Below are positions 1-12,100 of a stretch of 64,000 nucleotides of DNA, in pieces; position 1 is the first letter of the stretch, and the number at the start of each line of letters is the position of its first letter. The position numbers and the translations under genes were made by a program. The notes beneath the pieces are model-generated. The model had not been told where the DNA came from, ran no database searches, and saw only the letters and a program-made list of their open reading frames with translations. Origin of the DNA: Jacaranda mimosifolia (lineage: Eukaryota; Streptophyta; Magnoliopsida; Lamiales; Bignoniaceae); assembly GCA_018894105.1 (NCBI GenBank), contig CM032123.1, forward strand, positions 9,859,001-9,923,000, in the 5' to 3' direction.

Positions 1-732
1 ACTCTTGCTTCGACTATCTTCTCTAATTGTTAACTCTGCTGAAATTTTTCAGCTATTCTCAACCTACTTGTATAGATTTTCCTAACTCTTACTCTTACTC
101 TTACTCTACTCAATTTTTCCAATTTCTAGCTATTGCCAACTACTCTATTCGAAATTTCACCTAGCTAAAAACCATACCTGTTCCAAATATATTTCACCTA
201 GTAAAAAATATGTATAGTACACGTAAAGCATATGCATAAATGGAGAATATTTTCTTAGTTTTAAACATAATTTCTTGTTACCAACATATTATGGTGTCCA
301 AGTTCTTATATCTTTTTAATAAAGTTATAGCTGTAACCTGAATGAATAATGTTTAGTTATTAACAATTTTTTCCTTTTTTGCAATGAATATGATTAACAC
401 AATATATGATCATGTTAAACTAATTACACGACTTATAAATTTGATTTAAGAGATATTTAAATAAAAGTGACTGAATAGAGCATTTAAAGATCAAAGTTAT
501 TGAATACTCAGTAATAGTTCAACTAAGTAATTTCTTACTATATAAATCATACTTATTTCAAGTCATTAGATTTCAAGTTACTTTTAGAACTTTAATATCA
601 ATATAATATTTCAAGTAAAGAGTGATTAAGGTAAGAGTCAAATAGTAGAGGAGCCCACATGCTCACTAAATTTCATGCACTTTTAAATATTTTGAGTAAA
701 TGCGGATCTTGAGGATCAAATTGCAACAAATA
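1..732. other. A+T-rich DNA without a recognisable gene
   Basis: I see no coding exon, RNA gene or element end here. It is A+T-rich with many short poly-T and poly-A runs. If the symplekin-type gene to the right continues leftwards, this would lie inside one of its introns, but nothing in the stretch itself shows that. Confidence 0.5.
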
Positions 733-1217
733 TGTTGCGACTTTGAAAAATCTGGAGAAGACGCACTTATTATTATTATTATTTTTCTGTTCATCTTAAA
801 ATGGCGCCGTTTCCACGAAACGACGCCGTCTGCAGTTTATTTTAAGTTTCTGAAGTATTAGGGTTAAAATAAGAAAAACTATGCCGTTTGAGTTAGATTC
901 CAGCCAACAACTGGAGTGACCAGATGATGACGCGTGGTGAGGATTAGCTTTCTGTTGGCTGATGATTAGGGCTTAAAGCAGTAATTAGTTGATATTTCCT
1001 TCCTTTAAATAGCAGACCTGTAATGGAATCGAATTAGAATATTAATGGCAAGAATTTCCTTTTTTTCTCTGTTCATTCTCCTCTGTCTCACAAATTCCAC
1101 CTTCACACACTTCACGCAACTCAAAATCCCCCGCCCTGGCGAGCAATTAATCCAGAAAAGCTGATTTCCCTTCTGCACTGGGCAACTCTTCACCAGAATC
1201 CTTAGTTGGGTGTAACA
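733..1217 (+). repeat. 5' LTR of the chromovirus
   Basis: Direct repeat of 5637-6114, with TG...CA ends. Relative to the 3' LTR it has one extra ATT in a short ATT run, one extra base and an extra ATG near 927, which accounts for the 7-bp length difference. A weak TATA-like TTTAAATAG lies near 1004. Confidence 0.93.
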
Positions 1218-1219
1218 AG

Positions 1220-1232
1220 CGGCATTGGAGCC
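1220..1232 (+). promoter_or_regulatory. Degenerate tRNA-iMet primer-binding site
   Basis: Two bases after the 5' LTR, CGGCATTGGAGCC matches the plant initiator-Met primer site TGGTATCAGAGCC at 9 of 13 positions. Most differences are transitions, as expected from decay. Confidence 0.6.
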
Positions 1233-1248
1233 GATGCATTCTGGTGCT

Positions 1249-2480
1249 ATGGCGAAGAACAACAACAACCGCACTGAAGCTCTGGAACAGCATGTAGCCG
1301 AGCTCAAAGAGAACAACTAATTATTGATGGCCAACCAATAGGAAATGAAACAACAACTGAAGGATCTGTTTAAGAGAATGGAAGAATGGATGAGCTACAG
1401 TAAAGGAAAGGAGCTGATCTCACCATCACCATCCTCATCGCAACCTAATCTTCGTCCTAGGGGTGACACTGGAATCCCTCTATCCCCTTCATTCACCAAA
1501 GCTACTAAAAATTCCAACCCAAGCTTGAAAAATCCCAAGGTTGAGTTTCCTAGATTCAGTGGCAAAAAACCCTATGCCTGATTATGAGAAAATACTAATG
1601 GCTGCTTTGCATATGGATGATTTGGCAGATAGTTGGTACCTTGACTACATTGAGGGTAGAGAGCATGTGATGGGAGAAATTTACTGAGTTGGTTTTACAT
1701 AGATTCTCTGTGCAAAGTGGGTGTAGTATTGTAGGGAGTTTTAACAAGCTTAAGCAAGAAAATACTGTCACTGAGTATGCTTTAAAATTTGAAGAACTTA
1801 AAGCATTTATGTCGAATATGAACAGATCTAGACAGAAGACTATTTTGTTCAAAGCTTCATCAGTGGCCTAAAGCAAGAAATAGGTCAGATGGTTGAGATG
1901 CTCAATCCAACCTCACTGTCTGACGCTATTCACGTGGCCCAAAAGCAAGAGACCCTCATGGAGGCTTTGAGCAAGGGGACAAAGAATGCTAAGACTGTAG
2001 GACCTGGAAACTTAAAAAACTGGAAACCTAAACCAAGCATTGTTAAAACTGAAAAAGGCTATTAAAAGACTGTCACCAGAGGAGATGGAAGCTAGGAAGA
2101 AAAAGGGGCTATGCTTTAATTGTGATGAGACATATCACATAGGACATAAGTGTAAAAAGCTTTTTGTAATACTAGGGGAAGAAGGGGAAGAAAGTGAGTC
2201 TGAAACAAAGACTAAGACTATAGAAGAAGCAGAAGAAAAGCCACTAAACATCTCTGTCAGGACCTTAGCTGGCCATATTTTACCAGATACCATCAAACTC
2301 ATAGGCAAAGTAGGTGCCCATAGCATCACCATACTCATTGATACGGGGAGTACACATAGCTTCCTAGACCCTGTCACTGCCAGACAACTTCAGTGTGAGA
2401 TAGAGCCTACCCATACTATGACTGTAACTGTGGCAGATAGGGGAAGAATGGAATGCAATTCCAAGTGTTCAAACTTTAGT
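1249..2480 (+). pseudogene. Chromovirus gag and protease region, broken
   Basis: This is the 5' part of the polyprotein. An ATG at 1249 follows the primer site and opens only 23 codons before TAA at 1318. The capsid part resumes near 1345 and again at about 1580-1870 in another frame, with what looks like an internal deletion near 1579. A CCHC zinc knuckle (CFNC...H...C, C-x2-C-x4-H-x4-C) lies near 2125-2166, and the aspartic protease motif ILIDTGSTHSFLD near 2332-2370. A TAG at 2481 ends the frame. Gag packages the RNA, and the protease would cut the polyprotein in the particle. At least four frame-breaking lesions make this non-coding today. Confidence 0.85.
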
Positions 2481-2486
2481 TAGGAA

Positions 2487-5400
2487 ATGGGGGGGCATCA
2501 ATTCACTGCTAGTGTCAGACTGTTGGGGTTGGGAGGCTGTGACATGATACTAGGGGTTGATATACTTAGGAAACTTGGACCCATAACCCTTGATTTTAAT
2601 AAACCTAGCATTCAGTTTAAAAGAGAAGGAAGAAAGGTTACGCTGTTAGGTGTCCCAGCCCAGGTTTCTCTAAGCATGATAACTGGAAAAGAGCTTAACA
2701 AGATGATTAGAAAAAAGAAATTCCCCAAGATTAGCTGTCTTTGCATGATCACAGTCATTGCAAATGGTAGGGAACTTGAAAAACATCCAGAATTGCAGCC
2801 ACTGTTGAATAGCTACCATTTTCTCTTTCAAGAGCCGAAGGGACTACCTCCTAATAGGTCTCACAACCATCAAATTCCTCTCAAACCAGGTGTTGAACCC
2901 TTCAAAATTCCTCCTTACAGATACCCCTATATCCAAAGGGTAGAAATTGAAAAACTAGTGACTGAAATGCTAAAGCAAGGGATAATACAACCTAGTAGCA
3001 GTCCATACTCTTCCCCAATACTTCTAGCTAAGAAAAAAGATGGCTCCTGGAGGTTTTGTGCTGACTACAGGAAATTAAATTCACTTACCATTAGAGACAG
3101 CTACCCTATACCCCTAGTTGAGGACCTCTCGGATGAATTGAGTGGGGCCACTATCTTTTCAAAAATTGACTTAAGAGCTGGCTACCACCAAATTAGAATG
3201 CACCCAACAGACATTTCAAAAACAGCCTTTGTCACCTCATCAGGCCTCTATGAGTTCAAGGTGATGCCATTCGGGCTCACCAATGCTCCAGCTACCTTTC
3301 AGTCACTAATGAACTATGTCTTTAAGGATCACTTGAGAGATTTTGTCCTAGTAGTCTTCTGTGATGACATATTGGTGTATAGCAAAACACTTGAGGAGCA
3401 TAAGAAACATCTAGAAACAGTGTTTAAGAAGTTGTCACAGCACCAGCTCCATGCTAAGCTTTCCAAGTGTTCTTTTGGCAAAGAAAGGATTAACTACCTA
3501 GGGCATGTTAGTAGTGGGCAAGGGGTAGAAGTAGATCCTGAAAAAATAAAAGCAATGGTAGATCAGCCAGTCCCCAAAAGTGTGAAAGCATTAAGAGGGT
3601 TCCTAGGTCTAACTGGATATTATAGGAAGTTCACTAGGCATTATGGTATAATAGCTAAGCCACTCACTAATCTCACTAAAAAGGGAAAGTTTCACTGGAA
3701 CCAGGAAGCTCAACAAGCTTTTCTCACCCTTAAAACCACCATGACTCAAGCTCCATGTTCTCCAACTTCCTAACTTTAGCAAAACCTTCACTGTAGGACC
3801 TGATGCTTGCTATGGAGGCCTTGGAGCTGTACTATCACAAGAGAAGCACCCCATAGCCCATATAAGCAAAGCACTTGGAACAAAAGCACTAGGTATGTCA
3901 GTGTATGAAAAGGAATTGTTGGTTGTCATCTTTGCTGTAGAAAAATGGAGACCCTACCTTTTGCATAACCCTTTCATCATAAAGACTAACCAAAAGAGCC
4001 TCAAATACCTTCTTGAACAATAGATATCCACCCCTTTACAGCATAAATACTTAACTAAGCTCCTGGGATTCCAGTACACCATTGAATACAGAAAGGGAAC
4101 TGAAAATAAAGTTGCAGATGCCCTGTCAAGAAGGGATGAAGAAGGACAGTGCCAAGCCCTTACTACACTGAAACCACTATGGATGGAAAAGCTTGGAAGC
4201 AGCTATGAGGATGATTCCTTGGCCCAAGAGGTGATAACTGATAGCATACTCTATCCATACAATCTCTCTTTATACAATTACCAAGGAGGACTCATTAGAT
4301 GCAAAGGGAAGCTCTATGTTGGAAGCACTAATGATCTCAGGAAAAGAATAGTCCAATTTATGCACTTTTCTAGTATTGGAGGTCATTATGGAATACAAGG
4401 CACCTTGCAGAGGGTAAAAAGCATATTCACATGGCCAGGGATGCATGATCAAGTGTATGAAGTGGTAACCCAATGTAACATCTGTTAGTTGAACAAACAC
4501 CAGAACGTACAAAACCCTGGGCTGTTGCAACCCTTGCCAGTGCCTAAGCAAGCTTGGAAACACCTAACTATGGATTTTATTGAACATTTGCCTAGTTCAG
4601 AGGGGGAAGATGTAATATGGGTGATTGTGGACCGGTTCACCAAATACTCTCACTTTTTTGCTCTCTCTCATCCTTTCACAGCCATACACATTGCACAGCT
4701 TTTTCTTGATAATGTTTATAAGTTACATGGCTTACCTTGTAGTATCACTACTGATCGGGACAAAATTTTTATCAGCAATTTCTGGCAAGAACTACTCTCG
4801 AGTCTGGGCGTCCAGCAACACTTGAGTACAGCATACCACCCTCAAACCGACAGACAGACAGAAAGGGTGAATCAATGCTTGGAAACTTATCTACGCTGCG
4901 TGTGTGGGACAAATCCCAAGAAGTGGGTGGTGAAATGGCTTGCAATGGCAGAGCATTGGTACAATACGAACTAACACACGGCCATAGCAATGACCCCATT
5001 CGAAGCATTATACGGTTACAAGCCTTCTCAGCTGACTCTGGAACCACAACAGCCAGGAACAGTCATAGGGGTTGAACAATTCATGAAAGAAAGGCAGGTG
5101 ATCATTCAACATCTCAAGGAACATCTGACAAGAGCTCAGGATCGAATGAAACAAATAGCCAACAAGAAGAGAACTGAGGTTGTATTTCAGGTAGGAGATT
5201 TGGTGTATTTAAAGTTAAGACCCTACAGGCAGCTGTCTATACAGAAAAGCAAGGTTTCGAAGCTTAGCACGAAGTATGCTGGGCCGTTTCCAGTCAAGGA
5301 AAGAATTGGAGAGGTAGCTTACAAACTCCAGCTACCAGAAGGAGCAAAGACACATCCAGTATTTCATGTCTCTATGCTGAAGAAGAAACTTGGAGGTTCT

Positions 5401-5619
5401 GAACGTGTCTCTAGTGTACTGCCATCTTTTGATGATGAGGGAGGTTTTCTGTTGCAGCCAGAAGGAATTCTAGTGAGGCGACTGGTGAAACGGAAGAACG
5501 CACCTGTTCCCCAACTATTAATCAAATGGGTTCATTTACCAGAAAATGAAGCGACTTGGGAAGACTATCAGGTCATCGTTGAAAAATTCCCACAACTGGA
5601 GTCTTGGGGACAAGACTAA
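2487..5619 (+). pseudogene. Chromovirus pol: RT, RNase H, integrase, chromodomain (broken)
   Basis: Reverse transcriptase reads open from about 2487 to 3773, with the YRKLNS, LRAGYHQIRM and MPFGLTNAPATFQ blocks. The catalytic box reads VFCDDILVYS near 3355, where family members usually have FFDD. RNase H (about 3775-4150) is frameshifted and has a TAG near 4021. Integrase follows at 4183-4974: an HHCC finger broken by TAG at 4486, then the catalytic D of TMDFIEHLP, the D of TTDRDKIF and the E of RQTERVNQ. The last block (4990-5619) carries the GDLVYLKLRPYRQ segment and ends in a chromodomain (LIKWVHLPENEATWEDY), which in chromoviruses steers integration to particular chromatin. Stops near 3771, 4021, 4486 and 4972 show the copy is dead. 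Confidence 0.9.
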
Positions 5620-5620
5620 A

Positions 5621-5633
5621 GAAAAGGAGGGGG
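5621..5633 (+). promoter_or_regulatory. Polypurine tract of the chromovirus
   Basis: The run GAAAAGGAGGGGG sits three bases before the 3' LTR, the expected place for the plus-strand primer of reverse transcription. Confidence 0.8.
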
Positions 5634-5636
5634 CTG

Positions 5637-6114
5637 TGTTGCGACTTTGAAAAATTTGGAGAAGACGCACTTATTATTATTATTTTTCTGTTCATCTTAA
5701 AACGGCGCCATTTCCACGAAACGACGCCGTCCACAGTTTATTTTAAGTTTCTGAAGTATTAGGTTAAAATAAGAAAAACTATGCCGTTTGAGTTAGATTC
5801 CAGCCAACAACTGGAGTGAACAGATGACGCGTGGTGAGGATTAGCTTTCTGTTGGCTGATGATTAGGGCTTAAAGCAGTAATTAGTTGATATTTCCTTCC
5901 TTTAAATAGCAGACCTGTAATGCAATCAAATTAGAATATTAATGGCAAGAATTTCCTTTTTTTCTCTGTTCATTCTCCTCTGTCTCACAAATGCCACCTT
6001 CACACACTTCACGCAACTCAAACTCCCCCTCCCCGGCGAGCAATTAATCCAGAAAAGCTGATTTCCCTTCTGCACTGGGCAACTCTTCACCGGAATCCTT
6101 AGTTGGGTGTAACA
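5637..6114 (+). repeat. 3' LTR of the chromovirus
   Basis: Direct repeat of 733-1217, TGTTGCGAC...GTGTAACA. About 13 substitutions separate it from the 5' copy over 478 aligned bases, many of them C/T or G/A changes. Confidence 0.93.
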
Positions 6115-9100
6115 AATTTTTGTATTGATTTTTGTAGCCCTAACAAGATTCATATATACTTATGAATCTGGGATTGTTATATAAGTATGAATGTGAAATT
6201 CAAGGGACTTCTCTATTTCTTTTCTTTGAAAATGTGAAATTCAACAAATTAATATCTATGACTGATCGAGGACTTCTTTCTTCCAAATATTTGTTCAAAT
6301 ATTACAAACAATCTTGGAAAATACAAATTATATAAATATATCTGTACACAATATATGCATGTGTGACCTTTTGTACTTCAAAAAATAACATAAACTTATG
6401 TGCTTAAAATATGAAGGTTGATTTCCTCAACTCAAAAATAAAAACAAAAATATCATAAAAGAGACTCATTCTTAACCTATGTAATAGTTACTTGAGAGCT
6501 TATTAGATTTATCTTATTTTCTTTAGAAGGAAGTTTTTGAAAAAAATATTATGAAATTACCAATTGAGATCAATCAAATTTAAGAAATGCTATACATTTA
6601 TCATTTGTAAATTCATTTTTTCGAATTATGATAAAACATTAAACAGATAAACTTTTTAGAAGTCCACCAAAACTCACTTATTCAAATATACTTCAACAGT
6701 TAGCTATTGGATTCAATTATTTTCACTATTCCTTTAGCAGTACTAAATTTTTTAAATGATAAGGTGTGAAAATTATTTTTGCTAATCACTTTTCAGCTAG
6801 AATGAATAATTTAGTAATTGAAAGAAGTGATTTAAAAGATTACTTAGTAGTAAATTGGGTGAATTAATCCCATAATAAAATGACTACTAATAACTAAGGA
6901 AACACAAATTTTGTAAATTCAAGTCTTCAAACAATTAATATATATCATAAGAACATGTATATATCTATATATATAGATATAGATACGTGTGTATTTTAAT
7001 GCACATATACTCCAAAAAAAAAAAAACTAAGAAGTTTCAAAAGAGTTAGCACACATTAAATTAATGCTTAACCAGGCACACCAAATTAATCACTGAAAAT
7101 ACAAATGATTGAAAGATCAAAAAAGCAAAGTTATTAAAAGTCACTTCAGATTTTTTTTTCTTTTTTATCAGTATTAGTCACTTTAGATTTAAGAAGTACA
7201 TATTACTAACTGGAATAATTACACGTACATGCTATGATTAATATGTAAATCTTTTTTAACAGATTCTAATGACACATAATTTTATCAATTAATGTAATAT
7301 TTATAATTAATCAACACAAAAGTTAAATCATCGTTTAATTTCGAACTGACCCACTTCACTATCTTAATTTAGGAGAATGCAATTTCCATCATATTTGAGC
7401 TGAATATATACCTAATTACCTACAGAAGAATGTTTTCAATTGGGCATTTTCTAAACAATATTCTAGGAGAGTGTGTTTTGAGAGTTAAATTCGGGAAATG
7501 TGCCAACTGTTTGGTTTTGTTTTGGGAAAACATGGAGAATGAAATGGTTTGTTTGGAATTGTTTTGTAGGAGACAAATTTTACTGTAGATGTCAATTCAA
7601 TTACTTTTTATTGGGTTTGTAGGGTGAAATTGTATTTTTAAATTTAATATATATATATGTAATATATATGGATCATTGATGTATGTATATATATTTGTAA
7701 TGATTAATATGTATTTGTGAGGAATTGAGTATAATTAATTTAATTTTAAACTTATTTTAAAATATTTTATAACTAAGGAAATTGTATGACCTAATAATTG
7801 ATAAAATAAATAAATGCAAAAGAAATTAAATTTATTATTATAAAATCGTATTTAATGATAATTAAACAAAAGAAAATTGTTAAATGAATTATGATGCACT
7901 GTTAATTAAATAAAGTTTTTAAAACTTCTATAATGATTAATAGTAATAGTAATTAATTAAGAATATTTGAAATAATATTTATAATATTTTAATTAGCATG
8001 TAATCATTAATATATTTACTAATTTAAATAATATTTTAATTAGATTTTAATTCATAATATATTTACTAGTAAATATATGAGTTATAAATATGAGTTAACG
8101 AAAATATTAATTATATTTTAATAAATCTGTTTATTAATATATTTACTGTTTAAATAAATAATTTAATATAAATAGATGATAATTAATATAAATACTATTA
8201 AACAAAAAATTAAAAATAAATCTGTAATAATTTGTATAAAATTATTAAATAAAAAATAAATAAATAAATATATAATAAAAAATAAATAAAATAATAAAAT
8301 TACATATTAACTATTAAATAAAATAATTTTAATATACTTAGCATATTTACTTTTGTAATTAGTAAATAATACATTGAATTCTAAACTAATTATTGGTAAA
8401 TAATATATTTTATTTGAAAATGAAAAAATGAATAAAATTGTATTTTAAATTACAGTTAATTTTTTAAAAAAATATGAATAATTATGTTAATTTTTGTATT
8501 AATATTTTATTGAATATTTTATATTATTTAAAAAATTATCACACTATATTTAATTTTTTGGTTAAATTTATAACTAAATATAAAAAAATCAAAAAAAAAT
8601 TAACTAGTAAATTTTAGCATTTTCATATGTAAATATATATATATATGAATAATATATATATATATATGCAAATCAGTGAAGTGAATTGAGAGAGTGAAAA
8701 ATGAATGAGTTGATGTAAAAAGATAAAGTGAGAATGAATGCTTTGTTTTGCTTTTGGGAGGTATTTTGAGTAGAAAAAATGTGTTTCAGTAGTGTAACTC
8801 AAGGAATGAAGTTGCTTATTTGGTATTGTTTTGGAAATTGAAAAATGTTTTGAGTAAACACAACCAAACAAGCCCTACACTCTTCCTTGTAATATCTCTT
8901 TTTTTTCTTAATGAAATTTAATTATATATATATATATATATACCTACAGAAAAAGTTCATCACATTCCAAGGACAATAAAAAACTGTCCAGGCATAAAAG
9001 TTGGCCTCAGTGGATATTTTGTCAAGGTTACTGCATAGAGGCAAACGGACATGTGTGCATGTACATGAGTACTTGTATTAGAATGGAATTAAGCTAAGAG

Positions 9101-9151
9101 AGAAAACGCAAGACAGAGAGAGGGGAGAAAGAGAAAGGGAGATAGACAGAC
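6115..9151. other. A+T-rich stretch, intron or intergenic
   Basis: The right edge (9151) is the splice donor after the last recognised symplekin exon, so this is formally intron sequence of that gene. I searched the minus strand for the next expected coding block and saw none. It holds the Tourist-like element at 7440-8875 and several (TA)n runs (near 6960, 8635 and 8926). Confidence 0.5.
7440..8875. mobile_element. Tourist-like (PIF/Harbinger-like) non-autonomous element, copy 1
   Basis: The right end reads, on the minus strand, AGGGCTTGTTTGGTT, which resembles PIF/Harbinger/Tourist termini. The left 280 bases align clearly with 61064-61330, sharing blocks such as TTTGGGAGAATGAAAT-like and GTTTTGTAGG-A-ACAAATTTTACT. 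The left terminus of this copy seems to have lost about 25 bases relative to copy 2. The interior is extremely A+T-rich and holds no ORF of note. Confidence 0.55.
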
Positions 9152-12100
9152 CTTTTGCTGTTCATAATCCGACACAATACGTTTTTGCACCATTCCAATC
9201 ACATCATTGACATCAGTCTACAAAGAAACAGAAAAGGATGCAATTCAGGACCAATAATAGAAACAGACTGTAAGCACCAGAATGTGCAGAGTTTTCCTAA
9301 CAAAGTAAACAGTTGTAGCATTGCTGCAAATATGGATCCTAAGAATTCATGCATCATTCCTTTTGCATATTGTCAAAGGGCTAAAATTATAACAACTTCA
9401 GTAAGTAACATAGAGCACATGGAGTTGACAAACCAATAGTCCACTAGTCAAAATGGAAAACAAAGAATCATATTTAAACTAAGAAATATTTTTTTACAGT
9501 CAAGTAAAAGTGTTTCAGTTAATCAACCATCAATGAAAAGTTTAATCCCCTGCTTCTATCCTCTGACTTAAAGAAAGACACCTAGCAGGGGGCGAATTAA
9601 CAAACAATGGTAAATGCCTCATGGCTGACCATTCATTGCCATTTGAGAACTGTACCACCCAAACAAACCAATATTCTGAGCTCAATTCCTCAACAACCAA
9701 TCTCATTTAAGCATATTGTAATTCACTAGATTCCCAGAGCACAAGCCACTTTAAGCAGAATAGAGCGTTGTATGCAATTTGTTAAGTTTTGGATTAATCT
9801 TACTTTTTTCAATATAGGAAGATACCATTACTGAAGAAGTATAAAAGAGAAGGAACAACGTTAAATCAAAACACATAATTTGATCTCTTCATGATGAAAG
9901 AACAACAGTTATTCTTTTACCTGGTGCTCTTCAAGGATTTACAAATCTTTCACCTCAACCACTCTTCTAAAGAGTGTAGGCATCCAAGATGATTGACACC
10001 AGCAATTCCAAAAAAGTGTAAGAAAAATCAGCCTGGTTCTGAACTTGGTATTTTATGCTTTTCCAAACAAATTCAAAACCAAGACATGACTTATTACCTC
10101 AAACAGAAAAATAAATACAAAATATTAAAACATACAAAAAATAAAACAAATACAAAAACAAAACACCAGGTTCTGCTATATTTAGTCTCAATAGTCTTCT
10201 CCATTTAGTTTACAAAGCAGAAAAGCTTTCTCTGTAAGCATCCACCTCCAAGTTTGTTTGATGCAACACATGGGACTTTTTCCATTATTTTAACTCCTAA
10301 CAAACATATATGTGCTTTGGATGGATCTTTTTCTTCCATGTATTTATACTGAGCGCATAAAAATATAAAACATCAAACATAGTTTCACCTTTCAACCACT
10401 CAGGCCTAATGTTGAAATATAGTAGAGGCATATGTAACGGCTTATTTTCTATATGCTTCTGGTGGCAAGCGTGCTACCTATATGCTCACAATGGCAAAAT
10501 TAAACACTATATCAGATTTTCCCCTACAATAGAAACTTTGCATTAGTAACACAAATCAACACAAGCTCCAGGTAAGAAGTACATTTTAAAATGTAAAAAG
10601 CAATAATCCACATTGATAAACAAATAGAATCTACCCACAATTATTTTCAACTGTGTTTCTGCAGCAAGAAAATATCGGGATGTTAACAACTAAAAAGTTG
10701 CATAAGTTAAAAAGCCATCAGTGTCTTGTACATGCATATCAACAAAGTAACTGAGATATAATGTCTAGATGCTAGTCGTAAACCATGATATTACATACCA
10801 AATTTTGCCATTAAACAAGTGTTAAGTTCATAAAACTCATCTTTCAAATGTAAAACTTCAACAATCAGAAAATGAAGGTCTCAGCTCAGGAATTCGGAAA
10901 CCAACAACAAGCTGGGTATTGAAAGAGAACTAATCTTTGCTCAACAAAAAATTAATCTATGGGATCTTAACATCTACCTGTGCAAACAATCGGGCAACCA
11001 ATGCAATTTGTGTTTGCTTAAAATCTGTTCTCTGCGAATTCTGGTACGAATTAATTATCCGTTCAAGTGCCAGTTTCCTCACATTTCTTTGATGGTCTTC
11101 ACCTAGCTCAACATACGGGGGAAGCACTGGCAAATCTATGGATGCAATCTCAGATGCTTCAACTTTTGAGATATCTGGTGAATGTTGGTCTGCTTCCTGT
11201 GATGATGGGGAATAAGCTTCATCAAGCATCGCAACATCCGTTGATGCTTGCACAACAGCATCCTCGACTTTGCTAATAGGGAATTGCGAAAGAGGAAACA
11301 CATTGTTTGTCTCTCTATCTGGGGAGGATGTATTTGCCTCCGCATCCTGGACTTCATCTTTCCGAATTGACTGGTCAACTTCTGATGTTAGAGGAGATTC
11401 TGATAAATCTAATTCTGTTTGAGTTGCAGGCATCAGAAGCTGAGAAGTATTTTCAGACATAGAGGGTGGAGGTAGCAGTAAAGGTGGATTGGAGGAGCTA
11501 GGAGCATCGACTTCAGATTTTACAGCTAGATATTGGACAGAATTAGCATTATCTTCCCCAACAGATGTTGGTGGCACATCAACAGGAACCACCATGCGCC
11601 TTGGATCAAGGCGACGAGGATCCTGGAACATTTATCAAATGTTAAAAAACAGCTGGAGACAACCTCAATGTGATGATAGTATAAGAATGAAATGCCTTAC
11701 AAAACGGTCACCAATGGGTAAACCTTACCCTTCGTGGATCACGTTTGGAATCTGTAGAGACATTAGTGGAAGTGGACACATCAGAAAATGGCAAAGTCAT
11801 TTTTGATGAAGATGCTGGTACTTGTGCTGAAAGGTCCACAATCTGCGTAGAAGTTGCAAAACCATTTGGTGCAACTGCCTGGGCTGGATCACTAGAAGAA
11901 TCGCTAGGACGATTCATATTACCATATCTCGTCAAAGGAGGTGGATTCTTTGGCAAGTGCTTCATATTCGTCATGACAATATCGGCAAGTAAATCAGGAT
12001 GTATGTTGGATATAAGAATTTCCAGAGATTCAACTCCTCTTTCTCCTTCTGCAATTAAAGCAGCAATCATAGCAATCATCTGTTCTACTGGATTCAGATC

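Larger units (their letters stand above)
733..6114 (+). mobile_element. Ty3 chromovirus LTR retrotransposon, degenerate, probably Reina-like
   Basis: This is a 5.4-kb element with two direct LTRs (485 and 478 bp), each starting TGTTGCGAC and ending GTGTAACA, a tRNA-iMet-like primer site just after the 5' LTR, and a purine tract just before the 3' LTR. Between them lie, in plus-strand order, gag with a CCHC knuckle, protease, reverse transcriptase, a decayed RNase H, integrase and a C-terminal chromodomain. That order and the chromodomain define a chromovirus; the small size and short LTRs suggest the Reina clade (inference). The reading frame is cut by several stops and frameshifts. The LTRs differ by about 13 substitutions and three small indels, so the insertion is fairly young but immobile without help. 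The flanks (AAATA left, AATTT right) do not give a clean 5-bp target duplication. Confidence 0.93.

Noticed and set aside
1005..1316. A minus-strand ORF of about 100 codons overlapping the 5' LTR
   Set aside because: It recurs in the 3' LTR only in part, is antisense to the LTR and shows no domain; a chance frame.
728..6119. A 5-bp target duplication around the chromovirus
   Set aside because: The flanks AAATA and AATTT agree at only three of five positions, so I do not claim one.
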